A stretch of DNA of 64,000 nucleotides from Paraburkholderia sp. PGU19 (GTDB lineage: Bacteria > Pseudomonadota > Gammaproteobacteria > Burkholderiales > Burkholderiaceae), in contig NZ_AP023182.1 of NCBI RefSeq assembly GCF_013426915.1, forward strand, positions 930,001 through 994,000, written 5' to 3'. Positions 7,619 to 17,134 of the stretch are shown piece after piece. How positions within the stretch are numbered: the first letter of the stretch is position 1; every line of letters begins with the position of its first letter. The position numbers were made by a program, and so were the translations under genes. The notes under the pieces were generated by a model. The model saw only the letters and a program-made list of their open reading frames with translations. It was not told the origin of the DNA and searched no databases.

Positions 7619-10441
7619 GTGAGTCTTCCCATCGTCATTTCCAACCCGCCCGACGCCGGTCGCGATGCGGTCCGAACCACCTGTCCCTATTGCGGCGTCG
7701 GCTGCGGCATACTCGCGACGCCACGCCCGGACGGTCAGGCCGACATCGCCGGCGACGAACGCCATCCGGCAAATGCCGGCCGCTTGTGCGTGAAGGGCTC
7801 GGCGCTCGGCGAAACGGTCGGGCTCGATGGACGCCTGCTGCATCCGAAGCTGCGCGATCCAGGTAGCGGTGAATTGCGCAACGTGTCGTGGAGCGATGCG
7901 CTCGACAAGGTTGCCGGCGGCTTTCGCCGGATCATCGATCAGCACGGCCCGGATGCAGTCGCGCTCTACGTCTCGGGACAACTGCTGACGGAGGACTATT
8001 ACGCCGCCAACAAGCTGATGAAGGGCTATGTCGGCAGCGCGAACATCGACACCAATTCGCGCCTGTGCATGTCGTCGTCGGTTGCAGGGCATAAGCGTGC
8101 GTTCGGAGAAGACCTCGTGCCGGTGTGCTACGAAGACCTCGAACTCGCGGACCTGGTTGTGCTGGTCGGATCGAACACGGCGTGGTGCCATCCGATCCTG
8201 TTCCAGCGGATCGTCAGGATCAAGGAAACGCGGCCCGATGTGAAGATCGTCGTGATCGACCCGCGCTACACCGCGACCTGTGAGATGGCCGACCTGCACC
8301 TGCCGCTGAAGGCGGGTACCGACGTCCGGCTGTTCAACGGACTGCTGAGTTTTCTCGCGGAACACGACACGACCGACGCAGGTTTCGTCGATGCACATAC
8401 GACCGGCTATGCCCAGGCGCTCAATGCCGCCTCAACCGGCGCGGCGAACGGCTTCGACCTCGCGCAGTGCGCGAAGGCATGCAAGCTCGATCCGCACGAT
8501 CTGCTCGAATTCTACCGGCTCTTCGCACGGACCGAGCACGTCGTAACGGTCTATTCCCAGGGCGTGAACCAGTCCACCTCCGGCACCGACAAGGTCAACA
8601 GCATCATCAATTGCCATCTGCTGACAGGCCGCATCGGCAAGCCCGGGATGGGGCCGTTCTCGTTCACCGGACAGCCGAACGCGATGGGCGGGCGTGAAGT
8701 GGGTGGCCTCGCGAACATGCTGGCGGCACATCTGGAACTCGACAATCCGCGCCATCGCGATCTCGTGCAGACTTTCTGGGGTTCGCCCGCCATCGCCGAA
8801 CGGCCGGGACTCAAGGCAGTCGAGTTGTTCGAGGCGATCGAGACGGGCCGCATCAAGGCTGTCTGGATCATGGGCACGAACCCGGTTGTGAGCCTGCCCG
8901 ATGGCGATCAGGCGAAGCGCGCGCTCACGCGCTGCGAACTTGTCGTCAGCTCCGACATTGTCGAAAACACGGACACGAATGCGTTTGCTCACGTGCTGCT
9001 GCCGGCGCTCGGCTGGGGCGAGAAAGACGGCACCGTCACCAACTCCGAGCGCAGGATTTCGCGCCAGCGGGCGTTCCTGCCGGCACCGGGCGAAGCGCGC
9101 GCGGACTGGCGGATCATCTGCGAGGTCGCACAGCGCATGGGGTATGCCGGCTTCGATTTTTCAGCTCCGCACGAGATCTTCGACGAGCATGCTCGGCTGA
9201 GCGCATATCGTAACGAGCCGGGCAACGGTGGCGAGACCACCGGCAGCCAGGAAACGGTGAATAGCGGACACATCGAAGGTGATGTGCCGCGCGTGTTCAA
9301 TCTGGGCGGGCTCGTCGCGCTCGGCCGCGAGCATTACGATGCGCTGCAGCCGATCCAATGGCCCGTGCTGACGGCGAATGGCGCGGAGCAGCGCGGTACC
9401 GCGCGTCTCTTCGGCGATCGCCGCTATGCGCACGCGGACGGCAAGGCGCGTTTTGTCGCGACCCCGCCGCGCGCTCCGGTCCACGCGACAGACGACGAGT
9501 ATCCGCTGACGCTGAATACCGGTCGGGTGCGCGACCAATGGCACACGATGACCCGCACGGGCAAGTCGGAGAAGCTCGCTGGCCACGTGACGGAAGCATT
9601 CGTCGATTTGCATCCGCAGGACGCGCTGTCGTGCGGCGTGCGGGAAGGTGAACTCGCGCGCGTGTCGAGCCGTTGGGGCACGATGGTCGCACGTGTGCAG
9701 CATGGCGGTGGCATGTCGCGAGGCAGCGTGTTCGTGCCGATTCACTGGAACGATCAGGTGGCGTCCGACGCGCGTGTCGGCGCGGTGGTGAATCCTGAGG
9801 TCGATCCGGTCTCCGGGGAGCCCGAGTTCAAACATACGCCGGTTCGCATCGACAGGTTCGACGTCGCCTGGCACGGATTCTCGTTGAGCCGTCGTGTTCC
9901 GGTGCTGGACGGCATGACCTACTGGACACGCGTCCACGGCACCCGGTTCGTGCGCTACGAACTCGCGGGGCGCAAGCCGCTCACCGATCACGGCGGCTGG
10001 GCGCAAGCGCTGTTCGGCATCGACGATCCGCACGCCGACTGGCTGGAGTACGAGGACAGGACGGCGGGCATCTATCGTGCCGTGCATCTGGTCGACGACC
10101 GTATCGAGAGTTGCATCTTCGTATCGGCGCGCCCCGAGTTGCCGTTGCCGTCGCGTACGTGGCTCGCGGGCCTGTTCGGGAAGGACAGGCTCGACGACGA
10201 GGACCGTGCCGTTCTGCTGGTCGGACAGCCGATTGGCAAGGGTGTCGATACCGGGCCCACCGTCTGCTCGTGTTTCGGTGTGGGACGCAATACGATCTGC
10301 ACGGCGATCCGGGAGCAAGGGCTAAAGACCGCGGCAGAAATCACCGCGTGCCTGAAGGCCGGCGGCAACTGCGGATCCTGCGTGCCGGAACTGAAGAAGC
10401 TGCTGGTCGACACCGAACTGGAACGGTTGAGCACAGCTTGA
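7619..10441 (+). CDS. nasA: Assimilatory nitrate reductase, molybdopterin catalytic subunit
   Basis: A 940-residue cytoplasmic molybdenum enzyme reducing nitrate to nitrite. The N-terminal 4Fe-4S motif CPYCGVGCG (residues ~22-30) with a fourth cysteine in RLCVKGSA, and the long bis-MGD domain (SRLCMSSSV, GSNTAWCHP, GQPNAMGGREVG), are typical of the NasA/NarB group. The last ~60 residues form a BFD-like [2Fe-2S] domain (CSC ... GGNCGSC), as in Klebsiella NasA. The start is placed at GTG 7619, directly after the preceding stop. An ATG at 7544 in the same frame would overlap the upstream gene by 60 bases and encode an atypical N-terminus. Confidence 0.95.
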   Translation: MSLPIVISNPPDAGRDAVRTTCPYCGVGCGILATPRPDGQADIAGDERHPANAGRLCVKGSALGETVGLDGRLLHPKLRDPGSGELRNVSWSDALDKVAGGFRRIIDQHGPDAVALYVSGQLLTEDYYAANKLMKGYVGSANIDTNSRLCMSSSVAGHKRAFGEDLVPVCYEDLELADLVVLVGSNTAWCHPILFQRIVRIKETRPDVKIVVIDPRYTATCEMADLHLPLKAGTDVRLFNGLLSFLAEHDTTDAGFVDAHTTGYAQALNAASTGAANGFDLAQCAKACKLDPHDLLEFYRLFARTEHVVTVYSQGVNQSTSGTDKVNSIINCHLLTGRIGKPGMGPFSFTGQPNAMGGREVGGLANMLAAHLELDNPRHRDLVQTFWGSPAIAERPGLKAVELFEAIETGRIKAVWIMGTNPVVSLPDGDQAKRALTRCELVVSSDIVENTDTNAFAHVLLPALGWGEKDGTVTNSERRISRQRAFLPAPGEARADWRIICEVAQRMGYAGFDFSAPHEIFDEHARLSAYRNEPGNGGETTGSQETVNSGHIEGDVPRVFNLGGLVALGREHYDALQPIQWPVLTANGAEQRGTARLFGDRRYAHADGKARFVATPPRAPVHATDDEYPLTLNTGRVRDQWHTMTRTGKSEKLAGHVTEAFVDLHPQDALSCGVREGELARVSSRWGTMVARVQHGGGMSRGSVFVPIHWNDQVASDARVGAVVNPEVDPVSGEPEFKHTPVRIDRFDVAWHGFSLSRRVPVLDGMTYWTRVHGTRFVRYELAGRKPLTDHGGWAQALFGIDDPHADWLEYEDRTAGIYRAVHLVDDRIESCIFVSARPELPLPSRTWLAGLFGKDRLDDEDRAVLLVGQPIGKGVDTGPTVCSCFGVGRNTICTAIREQGLKTAAEITACLKAGGNCGSCVPELKKLLVDTELERLSTA

Positions 10442-10457
10442 AGGAGACTGAAGTTTC

Positions 10458-10712
10458 ATGATGAAGGGACTCAAAACCATGCTGGCCGTGATCAAACCCG
10501 GCGATACTCTCGTTGCTCGCCATGACGACGGTAACGTCATGCCGTCAGGTTCGGAAGGTGTCGGAGAGGGAACCCTGCGACATACGGCGAATCTTCGCGC
10601 CTCACATCTGAGCGAACGAGGGCGGCATGATCGTGCGCGGCGCCGCAACCGCAAGTCGGGCGCAGCCGTGGGGCAGTCGCGCCCTGGCATGCCACGTTCG
10701 CATCGCCACTGA
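10458..10712 (+). CDS. Short hypothetical protein after nasA
   Basis: An 84-residue frame starting 14 bases after nasA with a strong AAGGAGA ribosome-binding site. The first ~25 residues (MMKGLKTMLAVIKPGDTLV) look protein-like, while the remainder is Arg/His-rich and low in hydrophobic residues. It may be the 5' stump of an operon gene whose remainder was deleted. In related operons a siroheme methyltransferase gene often sits here, but nothing visible supports that identity. Confidence 0.3.
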   Translation: MMKGLKTMLAVIKPGDTLVARHDDGNVMPSGSEGVGEGTLRHTANLRASHLSERGRHDRARRRNRKSGAAVGQSRPGMPRSHRH

Positions 10713-11167
10713 TTGCGTTGCCCGTGACGCAACGCGCTGACCAAGGCAGATTCACACTCGCAGTCTCGTCAGATCGCACGCTCTCAACTTGCTGTCGATG
10801 GTCAGGCTGAACATCGCAAGATCGCGCGTTCTTGCGGCCAGTTGCAGACGAATCCGGATCGCCCAGATCTCTTTCAGTTTCAACGGTGGACAGCGCGTTG
10901 AGCTCGTGGCGTCTCGTACAGTCCGACGTTGAGCGCGGGCGTGAAGTTCAGTCTGCCGTTGTTGCGCCCTCGCTGCCCCCTCCATTTCGCGCGAGATCCG
11001 GTTCATGGTGCTAAGAAATCCCGTGCCAGGCGACTCCCCCGATAGCTATCGATAAAGTTTAGCAAAGACTTTCGGACTGGTGCCGTTATCGAAGAATCGA
11101 AGCATGATGCAATGCCGACGCACGCACGTCGTGCGCAAGGACCGCGGCAGGATGATGCACGTGCCGG

Positions 11168-11329
11168 TTACACAGGCTTGATATTTGCGGCCTGTTTGCG
11201 GTTCGGTCCCAACTTCACGTCGAAGCTTACTTTCTGATTTTCCTGCAATGAATTGAAGCCTTCCGTCGTCCGGAGTGGTGAAACCAAATCCCTTCGCATC
11301 GTTAACCATTTCCAGGTACCAGTTGCCAT
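11168..11329 (-). pseudogene. Decayed cspA copy
   Basis: The sequence aligns with the intact cspA at 1012-1215 from start codon (11329-11327) to a final NIKPV-stop (11170-11168). One T is missing early (TGGTT-AACGATG), which shifts the frame. About 40 bases covering the LFAHF (RNP2) region are deleted. The leader also matches for ~85 bases, so the whole locus was duplicated and the copy then inactivated. Confidence 0.85.
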
Positions 11330-11412
11330 TTATAAGCCTGTAGACGGTGAAAATCGCATTTGCGAATGCGGTACGGCACGGAAGCGGCCACCCGCGACGG
11401 AGGACTTTTTAC
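11168..11412 (-). repeat. Diverged duplicate of the cspA locus (partner 1012-1302)
   Basis: Coding region and upstream leader are both duplicated relative to 1012-1302. Matching leader words include CCTGTAGACG and GGAGGACTTT. The leader stem-loop is retained as CGCATT-TGCG-AATGCG (11355-11370) while the coding part is broken. The 10.7-11.6 kb stretch around it holds no other gene I can support. Confidence 0.75.
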
Positions 11413-11600
11413 CACGCCGGGATGAGATGAGACCGGCCAATCAGCCAGGTCCACGGACAGCACACGGTACGCTTTCCGGTGGCCCGAACCGGTTCAGGCC
11501 CCGGTCGTTCTGACCGACGGCGGCTGCATTATCTGATGCTGTTGCGAATTCGTGAGTCGCCGTGGCAACCGTTTCGCACGAGGGGCGCGCTACCACCGAC

Positions 11601-12989
11601 TCACAACAGGATCGCTTGCTGCAAAAGTTCCAGCGCTTTCAATTCGTCCAGGCGACCCGTGCGCGCTTTACCTACTAGCGTCTTGATCAATGCTTCCGCT
11701 ATCGGTTCAATACCGTGAAGATTGTCCAGGCTGGTCACGGAAGAAAAGGGGAGCGGTACGGGGTTTCGCTGCGGCATTGCCGAGGTGGGGAGCGACTCAA
11801 GGGTTGGCGGTTTGGCTGCCGGTGCCTCGCCATTACTTTCTTCAGGTGGACGGCCGGCAAGGTCGTGGGAAAAATCATCGACATGATCTTGCGGGCTGAC
11901 GACGATCGTCTCATTCTCTCCTGCGGCATCCGCCGAAACAGGTGAGGGACTTTCCGAATCGCTCGGGTCGCCCGCACGTGAGCGCTCGGTGTGCGCCTTC
12001 GCTTTGGCGAGTTTCTTCCCTGGCGCGCCATTGTCTGTTGCGGTCGCAAGCGGCTCGTGTTGCTGGGCGGATACGCGACCGCGCGAAGCAGGGGTCAGCA
12101 TACGCGACGCCGACTCTGGAATCTCGCCTTCGGAGCGCGGCGTGTCCAGCCAGCCAGGTGGCAAACCCAGTCGCTCCGTGAACCGGTTTGCTTCGACACT
12201 GTCCATGCGCTTCTTGCCATGTAGGCGATCGGCGATGTTGAATCCACTCATCTCCATGACCACGCCAAGTCTTACTTTCGATCCGTTGCGACGCGTGAGA
12301 ACGTGGAGGTTAGCGCGCCGGATGTTCTCCACCTCGGCGCCGCCGCTCAATGCCAGCGGTTGCTGTTGGGGCGTTTTAGGCGACGTCTTGTCTTTCGAAT
12401 GCGAAGCTTTGAGCGGCACATGAGGTTTAGACTGTTCGGCCATTTCGCTTCGACTGCTCTTGACGGCTCTGGGCGACCCGTCCGCTGCTTTCTTTGGCAT
12501 TTGCGCTTCCTCGGACAAACTATCTTTAAGAAATGGTTGCTCATTAACGTTCAGGTCAGAAGCCGGCTTAAGTGCTTCTGACTCAGCGTCGGGTCCGTCG
12601 TCCGTTTGAACGAAGTCGAGCGGTGACTTCAGACGAGCGATGGTCTCGTCCACGAGCGCGGGATTGGGCTGGTCGAAGAAGCCATGCGGTAACCCAAGCG
12701 TGGTTTCCATGTGAAAGGCGGTCTCGGGTGTGAACCTCTCGCCTTTCATCAGTTCGGCCACGCGCGTCATGTTCGATTCAAGTGCTATGGCGATATTCTC
12801 TGCGCCTACCGCATCGACGAGAAACTGAAACGATCGTGTTTTGAAGATGGAGGCAGTCTGGGCGGAGTCCCGAGGAGGCGCCTTCACATACGGTGGTCCC
12901 GGCCGTTGGGGCGGAGATTTTTTCTCGTGGTGAGGTTGGCGTTGGCCATTGCGCCGGGATCCCGCATATCGCCCGCGGGCTTGACTCAT
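11601..12989 (-). CDS. Putative DNA-binding protein with two HTH-like segments
   Basis: A 462-residue protein with two similar HTH-like segments: residues ~55-110 (AIALESNMTRVAELMKGERF ... LGLPHGFFD) and ~225-290 (LGVVMEMSGFNIADRLHGKK ... LGLPPGWLD). Each ends in a leucine-glycine-leucine-proline turn as in XRE-type domains. They are joined by long charged, Pro/Ser-rich linkers that look disordered. A short helical C-terminus (~425-462) could be an oligomerisation segment. The start at 12989 has GGAG nine bases upstream; the earlier ATG at 13004 has none. The role is not known to me; phage-like or nucoid-associated regulation is possible. Confidence 0.7.
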   Translation of the reverse strand: MSQARGRYAGSRRNGQRQPHHEKKSPPQRPGPPYVKAPPRDSAQTASIFKTRSFQFLVDAVGAENIAIALESNMTRVAELMKGERFTPETAFHMETTLGLPHGFFDQPNPALVDETIARLKSPLDFVQTDDGPDAESEALKPASDLNVNEQPFLKDSLSEEAQMPKKAADGSPRAVKSSRSEMAEQSKPHVPLKASHSKDKTSPKTPQQQPLALSGGAEVENIRRANLHVLTRRNGSKVRLGVVMEMSGFNIADRLHGKKRMDSVEANRFTERLGLPPGWLDTPRSEGEIPESASRMLTPASRGRVSAQQHEPLATATDNGAPGKKLAKAKAHTERSRAGDPSDSESPSPVSADAAGENETIVVSPQDHVDDFSHDLAGRPPEESNGEAPAAKPPTLESLPTSAMPQRNPVPLPFSSVTSLDNLHGIEPIAEALIKTLVGKARTGRLDELKALELLQQAILL

Positions 12990-13322
12990 AAAATACGGCT
13001 CCATGCGATGTGGATATTCTGGGTATCCTGATTATAGACGAGGCGATGTCGTCGAAAACGCCTTGTCTGGCAGTCGGCAGTGCTGCATGCGGTGCCTTTC
13101 CGTAATCCTGGGACGCAATGTGTGGCAAGTTCGAGGAATGAACGCCGCGGGACTTTCACCCGATGTGCGACACGTCCAAGACGATCGGGACGACTACTCC
13201 AGGGACGGACCGGATTCTGTCCAGTTCGCTGGACGCCGTGGTTACCCGGTTGGCGCAGCCCATTGCAATTGCGACCTGTGCGTTCCGCGTAGACTGTCGG
13301 TTCATCTGCTCCCGAACTGCAA

Positions 13323-14783
13323 ATGGCTCGTTTGATAAGACCGACACCTGAACAGCAGGCGATCGTCGATGCTGTCGCCGGTAGCGGCAATCTCAAGATC
13401 AAGGCGTACGCGGGTGCGGGCAAGACCTCGACGCTACGGCTTGTCGCAAACCGTCTCGCCCGTCAGCGTGGCATCTATCTGGCGTTTAACCGCGAGATTG
13501 CAGAGCACGCGCGGCGCGGCTTTCCGCCCAACGTGCTGGCCGGAACCGTCCACTCGCTGGCCTACCGATCGGTGTCGCCCGCGCTTGCCGCGCGGGTGAA
13601 CCACCCCGCTGAGCCGCCTCACGAACTTGCAGCTCGCTATGGCCTCGGTCCGGTAGAGGTGCCCCTCGTGACGGGAAAGACCGTCGAACTCACACCGTTC
13701 GAGCTCGGTCGCATGATTGTCGATGGACTGGGCAGGTTCTGCCGCTCGGCTGACGACGGTCCAAAAGCGATCCATATTCCCGTCGACGAGAAGATCGACG
13801 CTACAGCCTCCGACTGGCTGCGGGAAGGACTGAGCCCCTATGTCACGCGTCTGTGGAGTGAGAGCACGGACCCGCGTGGCCGCAGCGCCATCATTCCCGA
13901 CGTCTATCTGAAGGTCTGGGCGCAGGGGCACCCGCGCATCGAATCCGACTTCATCCTCTTCGACGAAGCGCAGGATAGCGATGGCGTGATGCTGTGGCTT
14001 CTGAACCGGCAGCCACACGCCCAGATCGTCTACGTGGGTGACCCGTACCAGCAGATATACGAATGGCGTGGCGCAGTGAACGCCATGGCGCAGATCGATG
14101 CACCCCAACACGCGCTGACCGAGTCCTTCCGTTTCGGTCACACGTTCGCCACGCTCGCCAGCCGGCTACTCGGGCTGCTGGGCGAGCAGACAGCCGTTCG
14201 CGGCCAGGGCACGATCGGCTCGATCATCGTCGAAGACCCGACGATCGCTCCACCTGTTGACGCCATCCTTTGCCGCAAGAACGTATCAGCCATCTGGCAT
14301 CTGGCCGCAGGCGTGGAGGCGGGCCACCGACCGTCGATCCGCATGAGTCCCGCCGAACTTGTTGCGTATGCAGATGGGGCAGAGAGGCTGCTTGAGGGGC
14401 GGCGGGCCTACAAACCTGCAGCCTTTTCGCTGTTTGAGACGTGGAAGGATGCACAGACTTTTGCTCGCAGCGCGGCCGGCGCCGATCTGCTTCCCGTCGT
14501 GCGGATTGTCGATGAATTCGGAACCGGCTATCTGCGCTCGCTGGCACAACGGATTACGCCTGAAGCGCAGGCCGATTACGTGATCTCCACGGTGCACCGG
14601 GCCAAGGGCCTCGAATGGAAGCGGGTGAAAGTCATCAACGATTTTCTGTTCAAGTACGTCGATGGTCGCCTGACGGTGGAGGAAGACGAACTGCGGCTGC
14701 TCTACGTCGCGTTCACACGCGCGCAGCACGTGCTGGACGTATCGGACCTTCGCGATGTGCTCCTGCGTTTGTTCAGATCATGA
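13323..14783 (+). CDS. UvrD-like superfamily 1 DNA helicase
   Basis: A 486-residue ATP-dependent helicase related to UvrD/Rep and to the helicase core of Fbh1. Motif I is AYAGAGKTSTL (residues ~29-39), motif II is LFDEAQD (~212-218), motif III is GDPYQQIYEWRGA (~239-251), motif V-like is STVHRAKGLEW, and motif VI is LLYVAFTRAQ. It is shorter than UvrD (~720) because the 1B/2B insertions are reduced. It would unwind DNA during repair or recombination. It is monocistronic, and no nuclease partner or defence gene is adjacent. Confidence 0.85.
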   Translation: MARLIRPTPEQQAIVDAVAGSGNLKIKAYAGAGKTSTLRLVANRLARQRGIYLAFNREIAEHARRGFPPNVLAGTVHSLAYRSVSPALAARVNHPAEPPHELAARYGLGPVEVPLVTGKTVELTPFELGRMIVDGLGRFCRSADDGPKAIHIPVDEKIDATASDWLREGLSPYVTRLWSESTDPRGRSAIIPDVYLKVWAQGHPRIESDFILFDEAQDSDGVMLWLLNRQPHAQIVYVGDPYQQIYEWRGAVNAMAQIDAPQHALTESFRFGHTFATLASRLLGLLGEQTAVRGQGTIGSIIVEDPTIAPPVDAILCRKNVSAIWHLAAGVEAGHRPSIRMSPAELVAYADGAERLLEGRRAYKPAAFSLFETWKDAQTFARSAAGADLLPVVRIVDEFGTGYLRSLAQRITPEAQADYVISTVHRAKGLEWKRVKVINDFLFKYVDGRLTVEEDELRLLYVAFTRAQHVLDVSDLRDVLLRLFRS

Positions 14784-15460
14784 ATCTGATCGGTCGCGGA
14801 AGAACTGGGCGAGGAGGATGTTCAGATCGTCAGCCGCGATTCGTCGAAGTGCAGCGATGCTCAGAAGAGGGATGGCTGTTCAGTCGGAGCGACGTCGGAC
14901 CGGACTGCGCTTTTCCGGGTGATTGCCCGGGGCCTCGGCACAGGATGCACAGCGCTGCTGGAGAGCGAAAAAGGTTCTTCCTCAAGCCGGCGGCCGAGCA
15001 CTTCCCGACTGAAGACGACGTCGGAAGAAAGGCGTACGAACGGCGAGGGGGCTTCCGTTGGCATCGGGTTTGAGTACGGCGTGGAAATCATCCGCTGAGG
15101 GCTTCGATCGTTCTGATTGTACCGGGGCCGCGAGAAAAGCCCTTGCAGGTCCGACCGTGGGACCTCAGCAACTGGGTACGTTGAACACGCTGTTATCGTG
15201 CACGTTTGGGATTACCGGAACGGTGACGCTTTTGGGTTTGCGGCGGCCACAGTTCCGAGAAGGAGAGCTGTGTCATCCGGTTTGCAGCAGAAGCTATCCT
15301 GAACGTGCAACGCGGCGACAACGACTCAGGAATACGTAGGGCGAAAGGTGAGGGGATTGCGTGTTTGATATTCGTCGACGTACGCGCATCGGACGCCATC
15401 GAACATATCGAGTCTTGAGGGCTCCTGTCCGAAGCCCTCCAGCGTCAAGTGCGACGCAAT
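14784..15460. other. Gene-poor interval
   Basis: No gene is convincingly supported here. A 76-codon frame on the minus strand (14861-15091) has no recognisable features. A 7-pair hairpin (GAGGGCT 15417-15423 with AGCCCTC 15433-15439) lies just after the HU gene's stop and may end its transcript, but no T-run follows. Confidence 0.4.
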
Positions 15461-15895
15461 TTAGGCCGCAGCATCCTTCAGCTTCTTCAGCGCACGCGCC
15501 TTGATACGAACGGTTGCCGGCTTGGCGTCGAACCAGCGCTCTTCGCCAGTAAAGGGATCCTTGCCGAAACGGCGCTTCTTCGCCGGTACCTGCTGGACGC
15601 TGATCTTCAGAAGGCCGGGCAGCGTGAACTCGCCGGCACCCTTCTTGTGGATCGAGCCGAGCATGATATCTTCCAGTGCGGCAAGAACGGCCTTTGCGGC
15701 CTTCGGCTCAACGTTGGCCGCCTGTGCAACGTGCGCGGCGAGCGACGCTTTCGTGAACGTCTCCTTCACGGGCGCGCCAGCGACCAGCTTTTTCCCCAGA
15801 CCATTTTCAGCCTTTGCGCTACCTTTGGTAGCGGGTGCAGCAGCTTTGCCTTTTGCGGCGACTTTCGGTGCAGCCTTCGTTGCAGTCTTTGCCAT
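15461..15895 (-). CDS. HU-family DNA-binding protein with basic N-terminal tail
   Basis: A 144-residue protein. The HU/IHF fold occupies residues ~45-140, with the beta-arm region around KKRRFGKDPFTGEERWFDAK. The first ~35 residues are a Lys/Ala repeat tail (MAKTATKAAPKVAAKGKAAA) absent from classical ~90-residue HU. Such tails bind DNA non-specifically and resemble eukaryotic H1 tails. It is a nucleoid architectural protein. Its isolated position and its own leader suggest single-gene transcription. The tail composition is echoed by the H-NS protein at 18.4 kb. Confidence 0.92.
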   Translation of the reverse strand: MAKTATKAAPKVAAKGKAAAPATKGSAKAENGLGKKLVAGAPVKETFTKASLAAHVAQAANVEPKAAKAVLAALEDIMLGSIHKKGAGEFTLPGLLKISVQQVPAKKRRFGKDPFTGEERWFDAKPATVRIKARALKKLKDAAA

Positions 15896-16362
15896 GGTCG
15901 TGGTTGACGCTCTTTCGAATTGGGAGGTGCTCGCTAATCGGTTTATGCAGCAAGCACGTGCATTCTATGGCGCATCACAATCGGTGTGTCAAGAAAAGCC
16001 CTTGAAACATGCACTCAAATGAGTGTCCCGCAACACCACCGGGCTCGGGGGATTCAGGAAGCGGGCCGGCACCTGTCATTTTTCCCGGCTATCAGACCAG
16101 CAAAAGGTGAGGGTTTCCAGGAGTTAATTCGGTTCTAACCTCGAGATCCGGGCGAGTCAGGGCGCTCGCAATACGGAGGGGCCGGGATGACCTTCCCGTC
16201 ATCGACGGAGCAGTCACTTCGTAGTGTCTTTCAGAACCGGAAGGGGTTATTTGCTGGGGCGGCCCCGGAGGCATCGCGCCGTTTGCCAGTGAGCGGATTC
16301 GCCCGGCCCGGACGTAGCGGGTTCTACGGCGGCGCAGTTTCTTTACCACGACGTACGTGCGG

Positions 16363-16554
16363 CTAACGGTCGTGCAAACTCAGTCGTTCGAACTCGTGAA
16401 GCTCACGCATGAGCTCCTGGACCCAGTGACGTTGGTAGTCGGTGAGATGTAGCGATTGGAAAAGCGTGTGAAGTCGGTTGCGCCAGTACGCCGTCGTGAT
16501 GGCATCGGGTGGGCATCGAAAAACGAACGCGCGCAAAACCCGGGCGAGATGCAT
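16363..16554 (-). CDS. Small conserved-looking hypothetical protein
   Basis: 63 residues beginning MHLARVLRAFVFRCPP. It looks helical and well balanced, with paired Trp/Tyr/Arg segments (AYWRNRLHTLF, YQRHWVQELMRELHEFE) that suggest a small helical bundle. Longer versions starting at 16668 add an atypical Cys/Pro-rich leader, so the start at 16554 is preferred, although no strong ribosome-binding site is visible. I do not recognise the family. The intervals 15896-16362 and 16555-17134 on either side contain no other gene I would defend. Confidence 0.5.
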   Translation of the reverse strand: MHLARVLRAFVFRCPPDAITTAYWRNRLHTLFQSLHLTDYQRHWVQELMRELHEFERLSLHDR

Positions 16555-17134
16555 GATGTCTTGCTCAATAATCGTATTTGTTTGCACCGTTATGCCGACT
16601 CCGCGTTGATGCCTGCAATCTTGACCGTAAGCGGGGCGCACAATACACGGGTCGCTGCACCATGGCAATCATTTGTGCGTCATCGTTTTCCCTCCGGAAC
16701 GTAACCCGTACGACGTTCACAAGCCTTTTCATTACCCCGCGCGGATCTGCCCCGTTGGGCTTCTTTTCCGTGAATGCATCAGATGGGAATGGGCTGGTGA
16801 CGCGCCGGGGCATGAGAGGTACAGCTTTCCTTACAACATCAGGATTACGGTTACTACAACAGGCTTCCAGCTGGGTGCGCTCATCCGCATCGATAAACAC
16901 GCATCCGAACTGCCTCACGAGATAAAATGCGTCGGTCTCAGAGACAAGACTGCCATCGCTGGTGGGCGAGCGTCGTAGCGAAGAAGCGGATTTCGCTCGA
17001 TGAGCAATGACGTGCTTTTTGGGGGGATCCCCATCTGGGGAGCGATTCCGAAAGCGTCACTGAGATCGCCTGTGCACAGCCCTGCGGCGTTTCCTGAACG
17101 ACAGGCTGAGGCTAACAACAACATAAGCAGACCA

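Noticed and set aside
9161..10318. 385-codon minus-strand frame opposite nasA
   Set aside because: It has no protein character and is fully explained by high-GC codon bias of the nitrate reductase gene.
16565..16978. Three overlapping frames of ~100 codons on both strands
   Set aside because: None has a ribosome-binding site, domain signature or convincing composition, and they contradict one another.
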